From positions 3,596,001 through 3,660,000 of the forward strand of contig NC_135027.1 in assembly GCF_051020955.1 (NCBI RefSeq): a DNA stretch of 64,000 nt. Direction: 5' to 3'. The notes under the pieces were generated by a model. That model was not told the origin of the DNA, searched no databases, and saw only the letters and a list, made by a program, of their open reading frames with translations. This document shows, piece after piece, positions 46,501 through 57,790 of this stretch (positions within the stretch are counted from its first letter, which is position 1; the number at the start of each line of letters is the position of its first letter). This DNA comes from Megalopta genalis. Its lineage: Eukaryota; Arthropoda; Insecta; Hymenoptera; Halictidae. Position numbers and translations under genes: made by a program.

Positions 46501-49137
46501 AAAATTTTTATATTTTTTGCCACTAGTATAGCAATGACGTCTTTCTTCTTTCATTCTGCTTGCCTATTTAGACTGTTGGGTTATATTACTGTTCATGTTC
46601 AGAATAGTTTTAATGCATTACTAAATTTCTGTCTCATTTTTATATATATACATATATAATATATATATACATATATGTACATTAATTTATTTCTATAATG
46701 AATATTACTATATGGTGTGTCAGGCTATAAAAAATGTCGCTGACTATTATTGACCAACGAAAGTGCTATCTCTTCTGTACACACTTACCTCCTACTCTAC
46801 TTATATGCTTGAAACTGTTATTTCTCAGTATTTTACGTTCAGTACAAGATATCGTTGGTTGAAGTAAATACTTTTGTTTATATTATCAATATCGGATATG
46901 GAAAACTACTTTTCATTTTATTATTAATTCTTGCAATAAGATTCTAAGGTGGAACTGTTATTAAACTCTTTTATATTAATCCATACAAAGTGATACAGGG
47001 GCTTACTTTCATATTAATAGTATGTATTGTATATAAAGATAATGTAAAATAAAAATCTAACATTATGATAATTTTAGTTGAGCTTATCTAATTCCATATG
47101 TATTAATGCAGACAAATCGAAACGCATTTGGAAAGTTTGAAATTGTTTCAAGAGCGAGAAGTTTTCACCGACGTGTGATATTGTTGCATCAGTGTTAGAC
47201 ATTTAGTTGTACATCGACTAATGGAAAGGTCTTTCGTGTCCTTGCACAGTTGCCATACACTGGCACAGAGGTCAAGGTGTTTCCATTATGGGCTGCTGTG
47301 GGCATCGCTATAATACTTGCACAGAGCAGCATATCCGTCATTCTAGCCGGTGGTGTCGGAAAAAATGGCTCCACCGTAGCAGTAAGTCGGTTTAGAAGTC
47401 ATAGGATCATTGTGTAGTGCACTTTGCGACTTATGTTAATTTAGGCCCACTGTAGATCAGTAAATACAACAGTTAATTACTCTATTTCTATCAAGATTCA
47501 CGTACAAAAATGCACATTAATGTATTCTCAATATTGTAATGTAGTTCCAGTGTTCTAAGTATTAAATATTAAATTGAAGAACTAAATTGAGTATTGATCA
47601 TCAGTTTATCTTGTATGAAGTATATTATATATTTCGTGGGTCTAAATTTTGCAAGAGCATCACACAGAACTGTTTACTGTATCTTTGTGTCCACTTTGGT
47701 TAACACCTTCTCCTGTGTATCTGTGAACTTCCATTGAAACATCGAACATGTCGTCCGTCATCTTTAATCCCTGTCCTCAGTCTACGCATCTTCATGTACC
47801 TTAATACTGTTAATAGCTTTAAGAAGTTGCATAAGTAACTCTAACTGCATGTACACTTAATTGCTTTTATATCTAGTATAATCTTAGTTGCTATATATTG
47901 CTGTTAACATTAATTTACTGTTATAGATATAGTATACATATATTCTCTTTGCTGTGCTTTGAACTTTCGTATTGATATATTGAGTATATTATTCCTATAA
48001 CGTTTGTGCTTTTTAATACCGAATTTTCTTGCTATTAGCAATTTCTTTTATGTAGAAGTAGAGATCTAATAACTTGTTAGAAGAAGTTCGCCTTGTCTAT
48101 AGCTCAGCTTCTTTCCAATTTGTTTCTTAAAATTTTCGAATTTTATATACTATATATATTCTATGAATACGATATTTAACATTGTAACAATTCATTTTAT
48201 CATGTATCAATTACAAATGATTAGTTTCCATCTTAAACAATCATTAGATTGAGAATTAAGCCAATATTCTATTCAGTGTTAAAGTTACATAAGTATTGAA
48301 TGTTCAATAATATCGTCTATTTGTGAAAGTGTATAGTTCATAATAATTAGCATTCAAGTACACTTCACCCAACTGTTTTCTCTGTACGAAACGTGCAACC
48401 GATTTATTCTTCATAATATTTACTCGGTTTCAGGGAACATCAGTTTTATCTCCAATTATTCCATTTAGTTTTGTGGTAGTACCAGCTTTTATAATTTATA
48501 GAAAAAGTGCTGAGCACGTATATGAAAGTCATCCTGCATTGTACATACTTGCATTTGGAATGGTTGCAGCTAAAGTTACCAATCGATTAGTGGTAGGTAT
48601 AATTGTGTCCTCTCTTTCTATCTCTCCATTATTTTTTTATAATTGTTTTACTAAGAATGGCACATTCAATATTTTTCTGACATCTCGTTTATTCATTATT
48701 GCAGGTTGCACATATGACTAAAAATGAAATGCAATATTTAGACAGTTCGCTGATTGGACCAGCCATGCTGTTCCTGAATCAGTATTTCAATTTCTTTATC
48801 AAAGAATATTATGTTCTTTGGTTGTGCTTTGTAAGTCTTTCATTATACCTCCATATACTTAGATGTTTCTCATCGAGTTCTTTCGAATTAATACTATGTA
48901 CGTTCTCACACTTCCTCTGTTTATGCACGTGTCTAGATTTGGGTTACTCTGGATTTACTCCGATATAGTTCTCAAATTTGCCTTGAGATCTGCGATCATA
49001 TGAAGATCAAACTGTTTAGGATACCATTAGGAGATCATCGAACGAGCCAGGTTTCTAGTGCAGCTGAAAAAAATGGTACTAGGCCCTCATGGTACTGTAG
49101 GCCCCCACGTAACAGATTGCTAAAGAAACATCACTAG
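43557..49137 (+). CDS. CEPT1: Choline/ethanolamine phosphotransferase (CEPT1 / bbc homologue)
   Basis: Exons: 43557-43793, 44095-44242, 44410-44532, 44607-44710, one of three alternative exons (45390-45524, 46325-46459, 47250-47381), 48434-48592, 48705-48830, 48937-49137 (TAG). These give 409-410 residues, the usual family length. The enzyme moves phosphocholine or phosphoethanolamine from the CDP-linked donor to diacylglycerol, the last Kennedy-pathway step, in ER/Golgi membranes. The CDP-alcohol phosphotransferase signature is complete: D99, D102, G103, A106, R107, G116, D120, D124 (DAIDGKQAR, then G, then FDHGCD). Several hydrophobic segments fit the multi-span fold. GGVGKNGSTVA and AHMTKNEM are family-conserved. 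The exon 4 donor is weak (GTTGTA; GTATCT three bases on is possible). Last-exon fit: DLLRYSSQICLEICDH. Complete, no lesions. Confidence 0.97.
45390..45524 (+). CDS. CEPT1: CEPT1 alternative exon 5a
   Basis: 45 codons, phase 0 at both ends, acceptor TTCTTACAG and donor GTAAGT. It begins IPYIDGFMFKYLIG and ends VIFTGGVGKNGSTVA. It encodes a membrane segment plus the conserved GGVGKNGST loop that continues directly into GTSVLSP of the next exon. Of the three copies its last part is the most like the usual family sequence. Confidence 0.9.
46325..46459 (+). CDS. CEPT1: CEPT1 alternative exon 5b
   Basis: 45 codons, phase 0, acceptor TTTGTTTAG and donor GTAAGT. It begins IPGLGVGTVSNYVAVIFYAG and ends SGGIGKNGSTIA. 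It has the same length as 5a but a quite different hydrophobic segment, including HVFLEFCKVFE before the conserved loop. Confidence 0.88.
47250..47381 (+). CDS. CEPT1: CEPT1 alternative exon 5c
   Basis: 44 codons, phase 0, acceptor CTTGCACAG and donor GTAAGT. It begins LPYTGTEVKVFPLWAAVG and ends VILAGGVGKNGSTVA. The Val-Lys-Val-Phe-Pro entry into the membrane segment resembles the vertebrate protein at this point. Confidence 0.9.
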
Positions 49138-52100
49138 GATTTATTTGTGATAATGAATGTGCTGTATAATTCATTATATGTATAAACAGAAGAGAGTTAA
49201 GATTTAAGAAAACCTAACGATTTGATAAGTTTTTTGTTATTGTAACTGTATATAAAAAGAGGAGAAGGGAAGTTTGAATAGTACAGTTCATTTATTATCA
49301 CATTAATTTATAAACACGCCGTATTTGATTGAATATAAATAAACAAAGACTCATCAACAAGTTGGTGAAGTAGTTAATCACTATTCGCCGTTGATCTGCC
49401 GTCAACGGGTAAAATATCATGAACCTAATGATCAGGACTATAACTAGATAAAATAGAAGAGTAGAGTACACGGGACGTTATATTGAAAAGAAAAAAATAG
49501 ATTGATTGTTCATTGAGAATAATTGAACGAAAAGACATGACATAAATTTTAAGTAGCTTTATATCTTGTTAATAAGAGTTACGACACTTTCATGGTAATT
49601 GAATTCAGTTATTGGATGTAAACCATTTACTTAATCCGTATGTAACAACAATCGACATGAACAACAAGGTTCTTTTGCGATGTTGAAGTAATGAAAATTT
49701 AATCAAATAAAACTTTTTTCGTCACGTATATAACTTAAAGAAAAAATATTTTGGAAAATATCAGGAATCTGATGTTTCTGTTACTATAATTATGATTATG
49801 ATCTCAAAAAAGAGTTCATTTACATTCACGAGGAACATAATCCTTTCTTAAACCTACAATTCTTAATAACAACTGACATCTATATAGATTTATAATGCAG
49901 ATATTCCATTATTTACATAGTCAATTATAGCAGAATCCATTTATAGTGTAAGAAAAAAAACTACCAAAGATAATCGTTTCAATCTAAAGGAATCCGTGTT
50001 CTTTTTTCTTTTTATTTTTTTCTTTAACAAATTTTTTTTAATGTCAGAACTATATGGAATTGAAGGAATGTTACATATTAAAAAACAGCCAATGTTCTTA
50101 AGAGAATAACTCTCTTATTTCATTCTTTAAAAGATTGTAAACGAAGTATGTATATTTCATATATACATATGTATTGGATGAAGGAATTGTTTATAATTTC
50201 TTTTTATAATTCTAAGTTAATATTAGTGTGGCCTTGACACTTATTTATGGTTGCGAGTACAGTTCAATTTTTTGCTGGATGGTTACTGTTTATCAAGGAA
50301 TACGGTGATAGTATATATAAGGAATATTAATTGGGAAAATATAGTATACAACTAAGAAAAATTGAGTAGTCCCGAGATTCAAGAAATAAATACTAAGCGT
50401 GACAGAAGAAATATTATTTTGTATTATTTACAATTTGCAATTATCATTCTTTCAATACATTGCATTATAAGAAATATACATTTATTTTATTCGTGTATCA
50501 ATTTTGTCGTGAAATATGCCAATTTAAGTGGAGAATTGCTATTATAAAAATCGCGTAGCATATTCTGAAAATTTATCGAACAGGGAATAGGAAAGAATAA
50601 CATTTAGTCTATATAATAATCGAATAGACATATTAATTTATTCTTCCTGCTAGAAGAATTTTTATAAAGCTGTTAAGATTATCAGAAGACGACAATACAC
50701 CTAAGAGGCTTTCCTGCAGTCTGGCCGGAAAATAAATGTGTATCTAATATGCTAATGTACCGTACTTTGGTTTCTGTTCGCAAACTGTAATATACTGTTT
50801 CGATAAACGGTTTTTCTATCACGTGCTATCTTTCATTTACACGTTTTCATTAGAGAAGCTTAATATTATGACAACAAAGAAAACTTCAAAACTACTTCCC
50901 TAGTCTCCCTCTCTCTTCTTCAGATTAAATCCATATTAATCCTTTCAAGATGGTTTGCAAAGGTGACTCTCTAAAATGAACTGAATCTCATTTCGAACAG
51001 TAATCCGCATGCTGCATTATTGTCTCTCATTTTTCATGTAGTCAAATCATGGAATTCAGGTATCTTCATGATATTATAAATTTAATCATGAATCCGGAAC
51101 AACTATAAAAATAAGTAATCAGAAAATCTTGTGCGATACTTGAATTTCTAATTTTAACAACAACATTGCTATTAGTTTATAATTTCTTGCATGGTACATT
51201 AAATCACATTACATGTAGCATGGAATCTTTACACGTACTTAATTGTGTTTCTGCTATTGTGGAAGAAATATATATTTATTGTCATTAATTAATTGAAACT
51301 AATATTTTCCTATGTACTGATTTGAATTATGAACTGAGCTTTTTAATATTTATAATTGTAGAAATTAATGGAATTGAAGTTTGAGACAAATAGAAACCAA
51401 TGTATCTTTGAAGTTTGTGTAACTTGTATGATAAGCAGACAAATGAAGTGTTCTTCACCCTATTTTCATAAATAATTTTCGTATGTGTACTATAATTATA
51501 ATTATACCCTCTTTAATGTATGGCTCATAATTCTTTTTATTATGTCTAAGATGGTTACTGATAAGATGTGTGAAACTTTGATTTATTGTTTGGTCTTGCG
51601 ATACTAATTATTATGTGCGTGTTAGGTAACGAGTTGGGATAGAAAATGCTTCCCGTTACTCTTATACACAGTAATCATGAGATATGTGATTCCACAATTA
51701 AGAAGATAATGGCATGTAAAGATTCAGTTCGCACGTATCTCTGCCTATAGCTTGTTCCTAATACATAATCGAGTGCGTTCAGGACGTTGCACCAGAGAAT
51801 CCCCTAACAATATTGTTCAGGTGTTCAATGTGATTCTTCAATTTCTGAACTCGGTCGTTGATTAATATCCATTAAAATCCAAGAATTGGCTGTAGAAAAT
51901 AAAGGGTTCGGCGTCCATGACATGTTCTCAACAAGTAGGTTTAAATGAGGACTCTTTCGTTTCTGTTCCAATATAGGAACGGTTTAGCATAAGTAGAAGT
52001 AAGTAGAAGTAAAGAAAAAGAGTATCATATATATATATATATATTTTTTGGACTTGAGTGGCGGCCGATCCCTGATCAACATTACCGTTGCAATGAGTGG

Positions 52101-52990
52101 TCTGTTACAAAAATGGGTATAGCTGTCTAATATAGTGTAACATATTGCCCACGTATGTGCGAATAACATTTTAATGCCTGACGAGCATAACGTAGTTATA
52201 AACTCTGAAAAATAGTAGTTCTAATGGTAGTTTTCTGCGTCTTTGTGTAACTTTTTCAGTGTTTGAAATAATCTTAATAAGCAAAGATTTTGGATAAATT
52301 TTCTTTAGACAACTCAATACAAAAACTACTTGAAAAACTTTTGTATATTGTTGGAGACTGTTAATAGAACTTACATTATGACAAGGTATTCGCACATGCC
52401 CAAGACTTTTTGTTCTTATTCGTTGGTATGCATGAATAGTTTTGTTCACAGTTCGCATGATGGTGGAACAAGAGCCTCTGTTAGACGGTGAATATCATCA
52501 CGGATCTGACACTACCCTCGACCTATGACAGTTGCAAAAGTATTCATCGACGTAGAGATGATTAATTAAACATGTAGGGTGACACAAACATCTCTACCTT
52601 AACATTTAACATTATCATACATACAATAACGCATAGAGGAATAACAAGTGGCAAATTCTATTGCAACATGTTCCTTGATAGGTAATCAAGAGATTTTATA
52701 TATGAAGAAAGTAAACCACACGAAGAGACAAAGAACAAATTTGTTTGGTTTACATTGTAGATGATGGCAGAAGAGTTTTTAGATGTATTTATAACAGTGA
52801 TAGACACGAGACTATCTAACAGTTCAAAAGTTTGAACTGCAGAGATTAATGTAATGTTATCTGTAAAGTACAATTTTATTACCGGTGACTGACTATGAAG
52901 TAGTTCTTGTACAGCCATAAGTACTCGCGAGATAAAACTTTGTTACTGTTAATACAATTTTACAAAACAGTAGAACCAAATAGCAAAAAT
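49138..52990. other. 3' UTR of CEPT1 and AT-rich gene-free DNA
   Basis: A polyadenylation signal AATAAA lies at 49338-49343, about 200 bp after the stop. Beyond it the sequence is AT-rich with no supported exon. One weak minus-strand candidate with a consensus donor (GTAAGT near 52372-52377) is discussed as a finding. Confidence 0.45.
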
Positions 52991-53003
52991 TATTATTCAT
53001 ATC

Positions 53004-53005
<2 letters not shown>

Positions 53006-53048
<43 letters not shown>
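53006..53048 (+). repeat. (TTA)n microsatellite
   Basis: About 14 TTA units; frames through it encode Tyr or Asn runs and are spurious. Confidence 0.95.
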
Positions 53049-53050
<2 letters not shown>

Positions 53051-55429
53051 AGACGAAACAAAAGAAAACAACGATCGAATATTCCATTTTTTTTAAATTA
53101 GAGATGTTCCCTATAGTCGAACACGAAATTTTTAGCATAATGAAACACGCATTATTTCTGTCAGTTATTATTAAGGAATGGCTGCTCCCATTTTCGATGG
53201 GTGGCACATGGTACTAAATTGAAAACAAACATCCACCCCGAAATGTATACTATTTAATAACGAAAGTAAGAAATGAAGGTGATAATTTTGTATTGATACT
53301 TATTGCGTAAGACTTGTAAACGGTGTGGTGATAATGCTTAATTCGAATGCTTATATTTATCTACGAACAATTTGTATTCATCTAATTAGTAAGATAACGA
53401 ATTTGAATCCGAGCCGTTGCTCGAGGAGATATTACATTGTTGCATTATCCTTAAAGCAATTCACATTTTTTCTTCGATAGTTCTTTACACCTAATCGAGA
53501 TTAAGAAAAGCAAAGGATAAAGTATGTAAAAAGTTCAGATCATGAATATTATAGATCCTGTTAGAAGGATTAAAAACCATGTAAATTATGTAAAATAAAA
53601 TTTCGAATGAAATTTCAATTGTTGTTGAAGTTGTTTTAATTGAGGCTGTGTGCAAATTGTTTTTCTGTCCGAGTGATCAGAACAATCCGAGGCTTGTCCG
53701 AAGCACTTTCACACGTTCGAAAGTGGAACGAATTCGAATAACGATTAAAAAGTTTTGCACCCCTTCGCGGGAGTGAACTAGGTCAACGATAATCACTATT
53801 TCCCGGGAATTCGGTCACACATAATATTTCAGTACACCTCGATAAAAATCCTTGTTTATGACTTCTATATTTTATTCGATTTGATGCTTGGCAGTTCATT
53901 TGCAATTAGCGAGGCATTACTTTTAAAAACTGTTTATTGGTATCTTTATCAAAGGATATCATTGGACTGCGGATCTTATGCACCTCTGACAAAAATTACT
54001 TAACATTTACAACTTACTAAAATCATTAAAAGAAAAAATGAATTATCGCTTGCAACAAATGCAAACAATTTTTAATTTGCACAAATATCCGCTGCCCAGA
54101 ACGCTTTTTCGTACAGCTGCATCTAATAAATTAGATCACGCACTTGCTCCAAATATGTTAAATCATGTACATAAATTTATGTTAAATGTACATTGGAATC
54201 ATCATAAACAATTTGCAAAATTATTGTAGCTATTGTAAAATAGTTTTACGCGTGTGTACAAATTTTTCTATACGCATTTGTACATATATATATTGAATGC
54301 AAGTTTTATATGAATATATAAATATTGCAGGAGAATATTATTATTAATATCAGTTTCTTGGGTCTTTGAACTTGCTCGTCCTCCCCAATTCGTAGGTACA
54401 TGTGTACGCGATAAATGAAGGAAAACAGGGGTTGTTTGGTGTTGTAATAGCAAGGTACGTGATCAAAGCAAGAAGATTTGTGCAAACATGTTCCTCCTGT
54501 TTCCATCCTCAAACTGGGTGGTTCGTTTTTTGCCGAGTCTGAGGACCTCGAAGATTCGTGACCGAGCCACGTTTCACCTCTTACCCTTGTTCGGCCTGGC
54601 CTACCCTTTGATATACTTGGCCGTCCCCGATATCGCACCCCTCCCCCCCAGGGGCGTAGCCCCTCCACCTTGCCCTTGATACCCTGAATTCAATGAAATT
54701 TTAATTCGATGCACGCGTCCACCTTTCTCTGATCCTATACTTATCCATGATCATCGTTCATTATCTTCTTGACTGATAGCTGACTTATGCAAATCTGCAT
54801 TTTCATTTTTACACCTGTTCTCGTAGTCTTCTTTCATCCGAACCCTGTGTTTTATTTAATTCTAAAAGTGTGCACATGTGTGCTTAATTGCTTTTGGGGG
54901 ATAACGATCATACTCGACGAAAATAAAGTATACTTGCTGTAAAATTCAACTAAATTGTAAAGAATTGACAAGATTCTCTAGTTGTTTTTTCGGAAATTCT
55001 AATGTATATTTTTGTAAATAAAACAAACGAAATTGAGTTAGTTCCAAAAAATTAAGTGAAAGTTCCCGATTCGCTAAGATTTGGGAAATGGTTTATTAAA
55101 GTTTGTTTAGGCAATTGGCAATGTGCCATTCAAGAGTAGTATGTACTACACTGTGCTGTACGCGTGCGCAGACAGGGTGTGTGTTTCAACGAAGGTAGAA
55201 CACTACCGATTGTGGGCAGTCCGATCACGACAGTGGCAAAGAACTTTTCGTTAATATATGCACTCTATCTAGTAATTGTCAGATCATTGAAATTGGTCTG
55301 CAAAGACAGATGTTCCTGCAGCGACATCCAATTACCTCTGAGGTCCTAGCAAATATAGAATTACTAGGAGCTTTTCTGTGGTTGTAAAAGACAATCGATA
55401 TTCTCCACGATGTAAAGAATCCTCGGGGA
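53049..55429. other. Gene-free stretch
   Basis: Contains a single ACTGCGGATCTTATGCA terminus at 53966 (preceded by ATTGG), one end of the dispersed foldback family; the other end is not found. A GC-richer patch at 54480-54680 carries overlapping frames on both strands with no recognised domain. Confidence 0.4.
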
Positions 55430-56060
55430 AAACAAGGATATCCTAAATTGTCCTGCAATACATAAATATCTTCAGGAAGGCGTGGAAGAGACCATCAGAG
55501 GCCTCGAGGGTGTATTCGGGATCATGAAAGAATTTAAAGACCGTAGGAAATTCTCAGAGGATTCTTCAGGTCGTAGAAGAATATAGGAATATCCTGAAAT
55601 AGCCTAAAGTGTCCTAGAAATATCCTACCACGGTGATGTATTCAGGATCTTGAACTAATTGAACGATTCTCTGAAATTCTCGTAGTTTTGGATCTCCAAA
55701 GAAAATCAAAAGATCCTACTAATTTTCCATGGATCCTCTAAAATCTTCAAAACACCTAGAAGATTATTGGAAGACTTTGGAACTCCTCAAGGAAGCAGAA
55801 GATTTTCAAGATTTCTTAAAGACCATCATATTAATGTCCTAGATCGTCAGGACGATCCACGGATTCCTGGGATATTAAAGCTTACCCCAGGGACTTCGAA
55901 GATTCTCAAGGACTATCTATGAGCTCTTAGCTGCCCGGAATTGCCTAGGCACTTCGAGGACCTTCGAGAGCCACCAAGGGACACCAAGGATCTCAAGGAT
56001 ACTCTATGGGCTTCGGCGGATTTTTGAGGGTACGAGTAGATTTTCGGGGCTCTAGTATTT
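55430..56060 (+). repeat. Highly degenerate short tandem repeat
   Basis: Recurrent AGGATTCT, TCCTAGAAAT, AAGATTCTCAAGG and CTTCGAAGATT-type words suggest an old minisatellite of roughly 30-bp units. No unit is well preserved, so the period is approximate. Confidence 0.45.
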
Positions 56061-57790
56061 TGGGGATGCAAACTCTTATGAAATCATAAAATCAAAATGT
56101 CCAGATCTTATGCAACCTTCGAGAAAATTGTTAGACCAACAGAATATTCGTGAATAATAAAATCAAAATGATGATACACGGTCTGGCAAATTGAAGCCTT
56201 TATAGAACGTAATTGTCTTCAAAATTACTCCAAATTGCACCTTTCAATCGAGAAAATAAAAAATAAAAAGACTAAGATCAGCAGAACCGTATGCAATATT
56301 TAAAGAGGCTGTTAGGATAGCTGGCACGATAAAATAGAGACAATGGTAAGGTAATAATGCGATAAGACCCGGAAGAGGCTATGGTCTGGCCTAGGTCTGG
56401 GTTATTGTCACCCCGGTGTCCCCGGCCGAGGCAGCGTCAGCGGAATCGAATCGATAAAATCGAAGACCGTACGACGAAGCCCTGAATGAAGGGCTCCCGA
56501 ATCCATTGTCGCAGTACCTACGTCCCTGCGTTCCACCACCAACGTTCCCGAACATCCAGCTAAGCCTGACAACGTTATTGATCCAGCTGGTAGAGCGGCA
56601 CGTCTATGCAAGGAGGCCATCCATTCCCGTGGATGGTCTATGAGCTTCCTCGCGAATGTGCCAGTCGTTGGGAAGGTGCTAACATCCGATTCGGAGCCAG
56701 CGAGACCACCACCCCATACCACTGTTCACACCATAGAGAACCACCATACGGGACACGGTTCGCGCACTTCGCATGATCGAACAATTTCGATCGACCGCGA
56801 TAAAAGCAATCGACACGCACGCACACGTGCCTTTCTGCGCACCGAACTTTGCGCTATCAATTATACCATGCGGGTGCTGCCACGATAGCATCGGGCTTAG
56901 GCTGCCTATCATCCTCCAACATTCTCTTTCTCTACGTTCTATTTTCTTTTTTTTTATGGTGCTGGAGACAAACGCACTTGGTATTTTACAAAACAGAAAC
57001 ACCGTTCTTCCCAGTTTCCTATCTTGAATCTCATAATTCGATTGTCACTGCTCTCCTTAGTTAAATTGTCCCAACACTTCTGATCATCCAAAAAATTAAG
57101 CTTGAAATTAAAAAGTGGCAAATTAGCGGATAAGACACGTCTGCAAGGAAATCTTGACCTGGAGAACTCGTATAAATTTGAGTCTCTTTTTCGAAAAGTA
57201 GGACTGCAAAAGTAGAGATTCCGCAGCGGTCTTTGTTCTTCCGGCACAAGTCTGCGATTAAAGTAGGCAACAAAAAAAAAAACTTTGGGTGCGGGTGTGT
57301 AAAGAGAGGGTGGATCCGGCGATCGACAAGGGTTATCATAACAATAGGAGAGTAGCACCTCGCCCACCATTGTCCGGAGTGGTCTCTCTTTGCATGGCTC
57401 GCGATCGTTGATAGCTTTCGAACATTTTTGAAAATTGCTGTAAGTAGTCCAGTCTCCTCGAACGAACCACGAGAAGACCTTCTCATCGATGGTCCTTCAA
57501 TATTTATTTCGATGATTGTTATTAGCTGGTTTCATTTCTTTGTTCGATCCCGGTGGGTCTGCCATAATTTTTATTGCCCCTTCGTCTTTTCGATCGCTGT
57601 TCACTGGGAATAGTACCGCAGCGAGAGTAAATTGCACAATCTATTTGATTGCAAGTTATTATATTTTGCAGTGAACTGGAAATTGCATTTTAGTGGATTC
57701 ATGGTTCAATTACAAGGTGTAAATATTTAACAAAAATGCATCTCTTCTGTTAACGATTCCAATGAATGATTCAGGTGATGCAATAACTAG
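56061..57790. other. Gene-free stretch with an unrecognised open frame
   Basis: A 104-codon minus-strand frame at 56408-56722 has even amino-acid composition and a local rise in GC compared with its AT-rich flanks. I recognise no domain. It may be a fragment of an unidentified repeat. The remainder holds no supported feature. Confidence 0.35.

Noticed and set aside
56588..56605. tRNA D-loop-like CAGCTGGTAGAGCGGC
   Set aside because: No GGTTCGANTCC at the right distance and no closing stem.
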